This document shows positions 52,285 through 61,920 of a stretch of DNA of 64,000 nucleotides, in pieces. The notes under the pieces are model-generated. The model saw only the letters and a list, made by a program, of their open reading frames with translations, was not told the DNA's origin and did no database searches. Made by a program: the position numbers and the translations under genes. The stretch is from Bimastos eiseni (Eukaryota > Annelida > Clitellata > Crassiclitellata > Lumbricidae): positions 12,613,597-12,677,596 of the forward strand of contig OY365810.1 in NCBI GenBank assembly GCA_959347315.1, read 5' to 3'. The number at the start of each line of letters is the position of its first letter. The stretch's first letter is position 1.

Positions 52285-53070
52285 TTATGGTCTCGCTCCC
52301 ATATCCTCTATTGTATCAAGGAACATACAAGGAAGAACAGGTTCCTCCACCGTACGAGCAGAGCTCTGAGTAAGAGAAAAAGGTCCAATGCATACAACAG
52401 CATTTAAGTCAAAATCATTCAATTGAGCAGCGTTCGAATCAAGCGGCCAACAAAGCATTTTACCAACTACAGCCACATAAACTGTGACTGTGTCGTCGAT
52501 ATTTTGGTAGATTTTCTGTCCAGCACTTGTAACTAGACTAATAAACTGGATGGGTCTGAGCTTTTTCTAGTCTGTCGATTGAACGATGAGGAATTGTCCA
52601 TTGGACGTTTGAATAGTCTGCGATGGATACAGAATATCTTGTGATAGGTTGACTGTACGAACGAACTGAGCTTCTAATCCATATATATCCAGAAATGTAT
52701 TGTTATTCGTCTGATCACTCTGCAGAACCACCACTTGGCCACCAGTGGATAATGTAAAAGCGACTGCATCCGTTAGATTGCAGATCCATCTCCTTACACG
52801 TAGATCTGCAAGTGTTAGCTTCCAGATATACGATGAATTGGAATCAGCAACGTAGAGATATTCCGACGTAGCACTTGATACTAGGCTAGGTACCATGGAA
52901 AATATATTCTTCTAACGATATTAGCATCAGTAGAGCAAATGGAGTCGTATCCTCATAGATTCGGATTGAGGCAAAGTGATCATCACTTGAACATAGACTG
53001 TATATGTAGCAGTTCAGGCGTGTCATATCATATTGGGAAACGAAAGGAGCATCGACAGTCAGCAGGTAGT
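52285..53070 (-). pseudogene. NHL-type beta-propeller protein exon, with frameshift and in-frame stop
   Basis: Read right to left, an acceptor-like TGCTACGTTGCAG precedes 53070. The frame gives DYLLTVDAPFVSQYDMTRLN and SIRIYEDTT...LISLEEYIF to about 52900. It then shifts by one base at TATATTTTCCATGG into VPSLVSSATSEYLYVADSNS, IWKLTL, GGQVVVLQSD, FLDIYGLEAQFVRTVNL and QTIQTSNGQFLIVQSTD. A TAG at 52567-52569 follows, and the same frame continues with ISLVTSAGQKIYQNID to a TAA at 52285. The YLYVAD...FLDIYG...VRTV...PSQTIQTSNGQFLI pattern resembles NHL/SMP30-like propeller repeats of invertebrate secreted proteins. Both lesions fall inside the repeat pattern, so this is a pseudogene or an assembly error. 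Confidence 0.55.
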
Positions 53071-53122
53071 CTGCAACGTAGCAAATTCTATAATACAATG
53101 AATGTTTAAACAGCTATGGTCA

Positions 53123-53822
53123 CAGAAGCATAGCTAGGGTATTGTGCCCCCGTGACAGAAACTACAGAATTGACGCCCCTTTTCTAATTTATTTCATATT
53201 TTTCAATTTGTTTTTCAAAAATTTTACAATCTAAAATAGCTGAACTACTAGACTACCTCTCATTGAAGGGTGCTTGTACATTTGGCCTAATAAATAGTGC
53301 GAACAAATCTCTGAGACTGTAGCTATCCGCTATCAGTTGCAGAAGCACGCAGTCGCCCATGATGTCTATAATATATATTTCACTATCAAGCAGAATTCAG
53401 CCCTTTAAGTCAACCATTGAGTCTTTCAAATTTAGAAGTTGGAAACTACCATACCAAATTTATATATATATATATAAATATATATATATTGAAGCCATAT
53501 GCTGCTTTTGGTACATGATGGATAATATTACACTTGAGCTAGAACCGATCCAAATGATTTTCTAAGAAAATGACGTCTGACTAAGCCTAACATTATGTCG
53601 CCTTATGGATCCTTAGTGATAACTGATCAGTGGGCGCCAAAATCATGCTTGAGAACCTACATTTAATGAGGATGTTTTGGGGGCACCAAGAATAAATCTG
53701 ACTAACTAAGTTGGGATAAATAAGTTTGTATAAAAATTGTAAGAAATTATGATTTTTATCCTCATCGCGTTCTAAATTGGCGCCTAGAGACATATGTTCC
53801 CCACCCCGTAGCTACGCCTCTG
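53123..53822. mobile_element. 700-base non-autonomous hAT-like element
   Basis: The left end CAGAAGCATAGCTAGGG and the reverse complement of the right end CAGAGGCGTAGCTACGGGG form about 19-base inverted termini. The flanking octamers TATGGTCA (53115-53122) and TCTGGTTA (53823-53830) agree at six of eight positions. No transposase frame is present. It lies about 50 bases upstream of the NHL-like exon. Confidence 0.8.
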
Positions 53823-54039
53823 TCTGGTTAAATAAGTGTAGGTGCCACTTTTTCTCCGTGGTTTTCCATTTAACTTTATCATTTTTTGTGATTATTAGGT
53901 CAAGACAATGGTTCCGCTAATGTATATCGGGAGTTTGATTCTAATAAACACCGTACGGAATCTTAATATCTCCCTCTTTGAAAGGCTACTACGTATGCAA
54001 ATAACTGATGTTAATGAAAACACTTTAACGTATTACATA

Positions 54040-55036
54040 CTAGCTGCGGTACCCGGCGTTGCCCGAGTTCAGGCAGATTTTTGGCCCTGGAGAGCAGGAA
54101 GACGGCGGCCACGGGTTCACCAACCCCTCAACTGGGTGTCCCAGGTGTTTCTCGAGCGAACGGCGAAGGTTTCGAGTGAATAGGTCTAAGAGTGTGGAAA
54201 TACATAAACGGACAGACAGACACACATAATCTAGATAGACATGTATCTTCAACTTTTCCTCCGCTTCCTATTTCTTAGTGTTTATCCGTACTCACCTTCC
54301 TCCCTTTTTCTTCTTCTGATTCCTGGCATCATGTCTTCCCACTCTTTCATTACGTTCTATTCACCTTTCCACAATTTTATCCCTCCTCCTCCTCTCTAAT
54401 TCCTCTTCTTTTTCTCTGTCGTCTCTTATTTCTATTCACTCCCTTTTGTTCTCACTCACCTTTCCCAAATTTTTCCCCATTCTCCTACTTCTCACCCTAT
54501 CCTAACCGCTTACTCCTCCCACCCCATCTTCCTTTTCGCACTCCTCGCCCTTTTCTCCACTTCATCATGCACTCATCGTCACATTCTTTCTTCTACTCCA
54601 TAATCCTTCCCTACGACTTCCTACTCCTCCTCTTCTTCTTCTTCCTCCTCAACAATCCTGCGTTCCCTTTCCTAACCCACTTCATTATCCGAGCCCCTCC
54701 TTTTACCCTGATAGCCCGAACCCTCTGCATTCCCACGAACTGGCATTTTTCCCACGAAAGCACTTTCGAGTGAATAACTGTAAAAGTGTGTAATTCGATA
54801 AACGGAATTGCATTTCGTAGGGTGGGGACAAACGTGCACGTGTCGCTCGTGGCGACTGAAAAGGAAACTTTCCTTGGGGTCCTGAAACAAGTTTTTGGCC
54901 TCGACTGCGTGTATCAGGTGTTCTCAGAGCCAACGGCGAAGGTTTCGAGTGAATAGCTCTAAGATTGTGCAAATGCATCGTCGGACGGTGACACACAGAC
55001 AGACAGACAGAATTCTCGCTTTATTTATATAGATGG
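54040..55036 (+). mobile_element. Retroelement-like trimer with ACTAGCTGCGGTACCC start
   Basis: It begins ACTAGCTGCGGTACCCGGCG followed by TTGCCCG and ends CGCTTTATTTATATAGATGG after a CAGACAGACAGACAG run, a head/tail combination typical of short RTE-related repeats. Inside, a monomer containing CGAAGGTTTCGAGTGAATAG occurs at about 54164 and 54938, and a diverged GCACTTTCGAGTGAATAACT at about 54760. A pyrimidine-rich spacer lies at 54240-54660. Confidence 0.65.
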
Positions 55037-55941
55037 TTCTTTGTTTGAACTTTTTAAGCAATATGCTGACCAATTAATGACTGCAGAGACGACTCCTGGC
55101 ATAGGCGATACACTCAGTCAGTAGGCAGCCGCCTCGGTCGCCAAATTATAGGGGCGCCAAATTTTCGGACAATTTTTTTATGAACATAAATTGTAGGATA
55201 ATACAAGGAAAACAACTGTCAGATTAGTTATTCAAAAATAGTTCTAGGCTAATTCCAACTCCAACAACATAGTAATTTTTCTATGACAGAATCGTAAGAA
55301 CATTTTGCGAAAAAGACTAATTTCTGTCCCCCTTGCAGTGTGTCCCGTATCCCACATTTCTTACATTTTACTGTTCATGCAACTGGGATGAGGCGCTCTT
55401 AGTGATGACTGCCTATAGTGCCAAATTATTCGAATACTGCTCTGCTGACTCGTGCTCTAGATACATTATGTAAGCTTAATTAGGCCTGTGCCTTTGTTAA
55501 AAGCCAAGCCAAATTTTAGTCTACCTTGGAATATACTGTTGATTAACTGTTTAGGCTTGGTGTCGTTAATTACTCCAGATTGTCGCCTTCCCCAGTATAG
55601 TGTTATGACAACATTTGGTGGCCCTAATAGCGGGATTAGGCCTACATGTACGTTTCTGCTGGGCCTCATTTTGTCAATGTAGTAAAGTTTATTTGACGTA
55701 TGTAATACTCGTGGCAATAAAAAGTTGTTGATTGTGTGTTGTTTGTTTCAATTAGTAAAATTTACGCTAGAATGACAGGCTGCTTACAATAATGAGTATT
55801 TTTATTCAATTTTAATTAGCCTCTATAGGGATCTGTAGTATATGCTACAACCTGCCTACATAACATAAGTATTTTGTTCTGAGGAATGGACAAGCTACAT
55901 GTATGTCGTAAGTTGCAGACAAAATTCAGTAGGAATCTTAC
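55037..55941. other. Intron or intergenic sequence between NHL-like exons
   Basis: No additional exon could be identified. GGCAGCCGCCTCGGTCGCCA at about 55125 and TGCCTATAGTGCCAAATTA at about 55410 may be the ends of another decayed element. Confidence 0.4.
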
Positions 55942-56055
55942 CTTTGGCAAATTTTGACGGCGCTGAACATCGTTTTCAGCGTAGCTGTTAGAAATATTTG
56001 ACGCACAGATGGCGCCAGTCAGGGAAATTGCCGCAATCAGAAGAAAATGATACAT
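55942..56055 (-). CDS. Signal-peptide first exon, probably of the NHL-like gene
   Basis: ATG at 56055 (context GGGAAATGT) starts MYHFLLIAAISLTGAICA, a textbook secretory signal peptide with a predicted cut after ICA. A short stretch ending QRRQNLPK follows, then the donor AAG|GTAAGATTCC. The exon is 38 codons and leaves in phase 0. The next visible exon (53070) must be entered in phase 1, so at least one exon between them is missing or was destroyed. Assignment to the same gene rests on strand and proximity only. Confidence 0.5.
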
Positions 56056-57012
56056 TTCCCTGACAAGATGGAAGTCTTGAATTTAAAAAACAGCGCTGCT
56101 TTTGGTCTGTTGTCCAACGATTGAGTGTTCGAATCTGCTGAGCGGACTCCGTCGGTTGTTGACGTGTTCAACGTATTCAGACCGGATACGTTATTTGTTA
56201 TTGAATACTCTAATCGCTATTTGCTGACACCTGTTTAGTGCCTCCTCTGAATATGAGTAGCCTAACCGTCGTCACGTTGTTACATGTATACTCCTTTTCA
56301 TCAGTCGATTCTACAAGGACCAGAGATAGACAGATGGCAATATGGCATATAAAGTTTTCATTAGGAGCCATAATAGATCGCATGCCTACTATGCAGATTG
56401 CTCCATGACGAACAGTGTCAGTCAGTTTTGGTTATCAGAAGGAACATCTAAATTTCGTAAATGTCTGGTTAACATTGACAGTGCGTTAAATGGCCATGGA
56501 TAAGAAATAAGAATGACGCCACTCATTAAAGACAAAGGAGACAGTTATTTTCAAAACAATATTAATCGATACCTCAACAGTCAGCGATTGGTATATTTTT
56601 GACAATTGGTGACGCAGCAATAGATATAAGAGTACTCTGTTTTATACGAAAGACTTCACTATACAGTCGCTTAACTTATTGCATCCAGATGGAGTCCCTC
56701 AAATACAGTAACTAAATCTTGTTAGAAAGAGGTTATACAAAGATTGGACTGTTTTTTATTTGTAAATATTATTGGAATACCTAGCATTGAAAGTGGATCT
56801 GAAGATGGGTGGCCACTGGCCAATCCGCTCCCTCGCCGCCTTTTTTCCCACTGACAGGGTATACAACCAGTGTTATCAGTGTAGTTGAACTGACAATGAC
56901 GTGCAAGTGGAAACGAAATCCTTAGATGATTTTGCCTAACGAATATTTCAATCCCGATCTTTCGATTGACACTCCAACTGTACCATTCATTGCATGCTTT
57001 ATTACTTGTGTT
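56056..57012. other. Intergenic upstream of the signal-peptide exon
   Basis: It would contain the promoter of the minus-strand gene. No clear TATA or initiator element was recognised. Confidence 0.4.
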
Positions 57013-57272
57013 GCACGGTGGCCGATTGGTTAGAGCGGTCGGCCCGTAACGCTCAGTGAGCGCTGAGTGAGTGGGTTCGACTTTCGTCCGAGGAGTCACT
57101 CTGTAGGGACCTTGAGCAAGTCCTTCACGCACAATTGCTTTGCAGTTCAACTGCAATTGCGCCGTCGAGGTAGGTGTGCACTCCTGAGCAACAGACGTTG
57201 GAAGAAGAGCGACATCAAATTACAGAATAATGATAATCATAATGATAATAATAATAATAATAATAATGCTGA
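57013..57272 (+). mobile_element. tRNA-derived SINE, complete copy
   Basis: GGTGGCCGATTGGTTAGAGC provides an A-box-like head and GTGGGTTCGACTTTCG a B-box-like motif about 50 bases on. The body GACCTTGAGCAAGTCCTTC, which resembles the core of CORE/MIR-type SINEs, follows. It ends in an (AAT)n tail at 57225-57272. The copy at 33486/34343 matches it. Internal Pol III promoter boxes are retained in degenerate form. It is not a tRNA gene because the acceptor-stem pairing and length do not fit. Confidence 0.82.
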
Positions 57273-58543
57273 ATATGTGCATTTCACGTGCACTCAAATT
57301 GAAAACAAGCCTTAGTTTCAACCACTTAAAATGTTATTGAATAAATTCTATTCTTAATTTAAGTCCTGCCGGCCATCCTCTGACGAAGAATCATCAATTG
57401 CCTTAAGACGCACTCAATTATAAAGACAAGATCGCTCGTATTAGGCCTAAGTTGGTTGCATATTGAATGGCACTCTGGCTGCAAAGGTCACAATCAAATT
57501 ATCGAGCAACTGTAAATGCTGTGCACGTTTCATATTCTGGATAAACTCCTCCATTACCTACTCTCGTAGGGCCACTCCCAGGCTTGGAGAGACGAGGAGA
57601 GAGATTACCTTTGCGTTCACATAGTGTCGTTTAGTAGAAACTGCGCATTCTGGATTTTTAAAGTTTTGAGGTCAACCGATAATGTCTCAAATACATGGGT
57701 CCAAATATCTGGAACAAAATTTAATAGCTGCGTGATATACCAATACCAATACCAAAGATTTTTATTGAGCACACACACACACAACACACGGTCAATCAAA
57801 ACAAGTAACATACAAGTACTGTAATTGACCAGGTCAAGAGAGAGGTGATGTGGCTGTGACCAATAGGGGAGGAGACTCCGAAGGGACCGAGGTCCCGCTA
57901 GTAGGGGCACCCTTAATGAGAGGCATGTGACAGCGGCAGAGATGAGAGATTTGAGAAAGGATTTATTTTACAACTTAACTAGCTTAACTATGAAAGTCCA
58001 CAAAATAATGTTATCGCGATATCAGTATTTTGATAACATTTACTTACTTTAAAGATCTTTAAGAAGATACCGAATCAACCTCTAACAATTGTTAGGATTC
58101 TCCTTTTACATTCCGTCTTAATTTTTCATTCTTTTGATGACATTAGTTGTTATGTTGATGATAATGGTTCAAACCATCATCACTCATGTATGAATTGCTT
58201 CGGGTTTGATTCCCTGCAATTGCATTGGCATGTCTGAAATCGAAATTGATGACTACTGATGTCACTTCGGCGAATCATGCTTAGCTGGATATTTGTCCCT
58301 TTTGTGAATTTAAATATCATCCCAACGAATTCAGTTTCATAGTGTTGTTTTTAAGAGTTAAATGTCATTACTTGTTCCGGACGGGATGAGAGACAATCAA
58401 GATTAATGTAATTTAACTATTTCATTACTTTCAAGTACATTGCGTACATTTTTAAACAGCATTTTATTATTACCTTGGTTGTGCAAATGTTTCTCGTTCG
58501 TCATTTATAAACGCTGTTGACCCATTGCTGCTGTTCTTTCCAG
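57273..58543. other. Intergenic sequence without a supported gene
   Basis: GGGCCACTCCCAGGCTTGGAG at about 57569 looks like a fragment of dispersed family B. Nothing else is recognised. Confidence 0.4.
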
Positions 58544-60798
58544 GTCCCAGAGTGTGTAATTTTCCAATTGGATGGCAGGGTGGTTGGTATGAAAGCGGAA
58601 TTGGAGAAGTTCAAATCACATCTGATTACATCAGTAGGAAAGGCACCTGCCTGGAAAATCGAACCGATTACTATCTGCTCGAAAACAGGTAGCTGTACCT
58701 TTCAAATAATTATTTATCCTATCGTTGGCTTTTTTTGTTAGCATCAATACCACAGAAATTATATCTGTTGACAAGATTGGTGTTAACATTATCATTTGTT
58801 TTTGCACCGAGGTAATAATTACCCCTCAGAAAATTCAACATTATTTAAAGCACAGAATCGTCTTCAATTAGCCATATTCATCTAGATCTCAGTAAATGAA
58901 ATGCTCCTAAACCAACTATTATTATATATTTAAAATAATAATAATTATTATTATTAAAATAATAATAATTATTATTATTATTATTATCATTATCGTTATC
59001 ATTATTATCATCATTATTATTGCTCAAGGTCCAAAATTCTGCTAGGTTGTTAAACATAAGTTATTTAGCTCATCTGAAGCGACAACCGCTGCTTTGACTC
59101 AGTCGTGGGACCAGCAGCGAAGGCCACAGCTAAGGCTGTAGCGTTATATCGTTGTTATTGTCACTGCGATTATGTGGAAAAGTAAGTTCATTTGTCCATT
59201 CTCTCGTATCTTTTGTCGCATGCGTCAGATGGCGGCACAAGTCAAGTGACAGTGGGATGAAGTCTGTTATTATAACTACTACTGTTACTACTACTACAGT
59301 CGGACTAGTACTAAATCTTAATACTGAAACCAGCCTTGCTACGAAACATCATTGTGTACATTCAATCTACGCATGACCATTGTCATGTCGCGTTGATGCC
59401 CATATTATAGGCACATTGTTCAATGTGTTTCATCTGGTGGGTCTAAGATGTCAACAATAAGAGACAGAGGGGACGAAAGGCAGGCCAGACGAACGAATAC
59501 CCTAATATGGGTGCAAAATAAACGCCCCACCCAGTCACCCTCTTGGCCTTTCTCTGTACGCGGTGCCAAAGTAAGTAACGTGAAGATATGAGGTCGCGAT
59601 CAGGTTGACCTAGAAACATCAATCAATACTATGATTGGAAATCTCTATCTATCCATCTATCTATCTATCTCTCCGCATAGATACATGCTGCGAAGAGCAC
59701 GTATACACAAGAACATTTATATGTATACAGATAGCGAATTTCTAAGAATTTCCCAACATATAGCCTACATCTGTATATATTAGCCTATATTCTGTACAGA
59801 ATATTACGCGCGACGAGCCATGCTTATCACTAGTGCCTTGGTAGTTTTTCTTGCAGATGCTTGGCATGTGTAATCTGAACATAGATCTATTTCTTTATTT
59901 ATGTTTTGTTTAAATATAATACGAAAGAATCTCTTATCCAAAGTGATTAGTGGTTGATGAAAGCACCTGATACGCATGAATGCATTGCATACTTATTTAT
60001 CACATTCAATGATTATATTCCACTTGAAATCCTCTTACTTACATAATGTTATCATTTCAGACCTGACACACACAAAGCAGACCGTGCACAAACGTAATAT
60101 GCCTAATGGTCATTTAATCATCTATGAAATAGGACTACTTACCTGTGTGTTGAACATATATGTATATGTATGTATATATATATGTATGTAAATATATATA
60201 TATGTATAATATTTACTTTGTTGTCCGAAACTTCCATCTATTGTCTGAATTTACTTTGATATTAGTATGTTATTTACTGTATATTGGAAATAAAAAATTA
60301 CGTTGTTCACTGACAAATAGTTCTAAGTCAGCTGTCCATCAACACTGTAACTGGATTCATCCTTTTGAGGCCTGTTTGTCTCACGATTAGCTACTGCCAA
60401 ATAATAAATAATGACTGACATGACATTGTTATATGATTAATATGTAAAGTTAAAATTAATTAATATGTAACTTTGTTTGTTATGGAAACAAATAAAAAAA
60501 TAATTGATTGATTGACATAAAAATGTGCACACACCATATGTCTGCAAGTACACATGATTATTGTGTGTTCGTGCGTTTGTGCTTGCGTGACAGTATCACA
60601 ATTTACGATGTTCTCAATTTCTCGTTTATTATCAAAGGTTCACCGATCATCTTCGTTAAAACCTTTCCTTTAGCGAAGTCCGATTAGCCTCATCTCGACA
60701 TGGCGAGCTGAAGACGTCTTTCCTAAAAGCCTTGCCCGATAAAGTTTGTGTTTCCAGTTCTATTACCTCCGCCGAAACAGCCTCTGCTCAAGGCCCAG
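58544..60798 (+). CDS. Unrecognised gene candidate, three in-phase exons
   Basis: Exon a, 58544-58688: acceptor TGTTCTTTCCAG, donor AAAACAG|GTAGCT, product VPECVIFQLDGRVVGMKAEL then EKFKSHLITSVGKAPAWKIE, leaving one base. Exon b, 60061-60144: acceptor TTATCATTTCAG, entered with two bases, so it fits; product LTHTKQTVHKRNMPNGHLII; the donor ACCT|GTGTGT is weak. Exon c, 60758-60798: acceptor TGTGTTTCCAG, donor GCCCAG|GTCTGG, product LLPPPKQPLLKAQ, again in phase. I do not recognise the protein. Exon a is the best supported and exons b and c are tentative. It lies downstream of, and in the same direction as, the SGK3-like gene. Confidence 0.35.
58918..59025. repeat. (AAT/ATT)n simple repeat
   Basis: AATAATAATTATTATTATT occurs twice, forming a palindromic AT-rich block that continues into ATTATC repeats. 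It is in the first intron of the candidate gene. Confidence 0.9.
59026..60060. other. Intronic or intergenic sequence of the + strand candidate
   Basis: Contains CTATCTATCTATCTAT at about 59650-59670. No further exon was recognised. Confidence 0.4.
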
Positions 60799-61285
60799 GT
60801 CTGGAGATAGGGAGATGGTTGGGAGAAGATGCTATACTACCGACCATACCACCGACCATAGAGAAATCGATTACACGACCGTAATCGTAATCTCCAAACT
60901 TCTAAAGCGCCACTCGAAAGCCATGCGCAGTGCACCAGCTTATTCATGAGCGTAGTCAGAAGGATTGTCCAAAAGGTAATCCGAGGAAGGTCAGAGTTAG
61001 GTCTCAAGATGGCCAGAGGAAGCAGAGTAGCTGGTTGCAGAGTAGCATGATGTCATAAAAGCAGCGCGGAAAATGTCGGCCCGGATGACATCTGGTAACA
61101 CAAGGTTCGCATCTTCTGTTGAGAAAGCGCGTCTAGTCGAGGAGTCAGATGTACGAAAACATGCAGAAAGATGAAATTACACTTCGTATACCTCATTATT
61201 CATAATCTCATAAGCATCGCCATTCAACTTATGCTGCTCTTTCGTGCACACCCTGCATTAATATTCAATATTCACATTTTTACAT

Positions 61286-61591
61286 TTAAATAAACTGATT
61301 CTTGTGAGGCTTCTCTTCTGGTAACCCTTGCTTTAAGAGTTGCATTTGATGACGAAGGCCATAACATTCTGCTGTTAAGATTTTATAGCGCCATTCTATG
61401 ACCTTTCGAACTGCTCTCTTTTCTGAGTACCAAAACATCTTATGTAGAGGGTTTACTTCAATAAACACACACTGCTCAATAATTTTTGTAGTTCGTATAT
61501 GATGAGTACAGTTTTTCTTTGTCTTTAGTTCTCTAAGTCTGTCACATGTAGGCCTGCACGTGCATAGTACGACTGTGGTGCAGCAATAGAC
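61286..61591 (-). CDS. Possible terminal exon of the same minus-strand gene
   Basis: Minus-strand frame open for about 101 codons from an acceptor-like ATATAGTAG at 61592 to TAA at 61286, in phase 0 as the upstream exon requires. The latter part reads FIEVNPLHKMFWYSEKRAVR, VIEWRYKILTAECYGLRH and QMQLLKQGLPEEKPHKNQ, a charged, helical-looking stretch. The true acceptor could be further in, for example before 61545. No known family was identified. Confidence 0.3.
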   Translation of the reverse strand, partial: VYCCTTVVLCTCRPTCDRLRELKTKKNCTHHIRTTKIIEQCVFIEVNPLHKMFWYSEKRAVRKVIEWRYKILTAECYGLRHQMQLLKQGLPEEKPHKNQFI

Positions 61592-61615
61592 CTACTATAT
61601 AACGATAAACAAACC

Positions 61616-61713
61616 TGTGCCACTGTTTGGATTTTGACAGTGCCAGTCCCAAGCCTGGAGAAAGGAGGAGGGCGAAATCAAATCATCTTAGAAATGGAAC
61701 GGTCAACAACAAC
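61616..61713 (-). repeat. Dispersed repeat, family B copy (inverted)
   Basis: CCACTGTTTGGATTTTGACA, GTGCCAGTCCCAAGCCTGGA and GAACGGTCAACAACAACAG are the reverse complement of 27162-27268. It lies between the two minus-strand candidate exons. Confidence 0.65.
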
Positions 61714-61768
61714 AGACTGTTCCAATTCCCTCTGGTCCGACAGAAATTGAGCACCATCTGATGTTTAC

Positions 61769-61920
61769 CTGCTCACGTATCTTACTTTCTTGTACTGTAA
61801 ATAATCCAGGTAAGTCAGAGGCATTAAGTTTAGCAGTGTTTACACAACCCTCCTCTTCGGATTCGTCTGTGATTGCCGAGAAACCAAAATCCCTTTGGTA
61901 GATAGTTATTGGAACCTGTG
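61769..61920 (-). CDS. Unrecognised minus-strand exon with good splice sites
   Basis: On the minus strand the acceptor CGTACCCACTGTAG precedes 61920 and the donor GAGCAG|GTAAAC follows 61769. The exon enters with two bases of a codon, has 50 full codons and leaves in phase 0. The product reads QVPITIYQRDFGFSAITDES, then EEEGCVNTAKLNASDLPGLF and TVQESKIREQ. It is acidic with no low complexity and looks like real coding sequence. A stop lies just upstream in the same frame, so splicing is needed. I do not recognise a family. Confidence 0.45.

Noticed and set aside
57013..57085. tRNA gene
   Set aside because: A- and B-box-like motifs are present, but the sequence cannot form a full cloverleaf and continues into a SINE body with an (AAT)n tail. 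A second copy exists at 33486.
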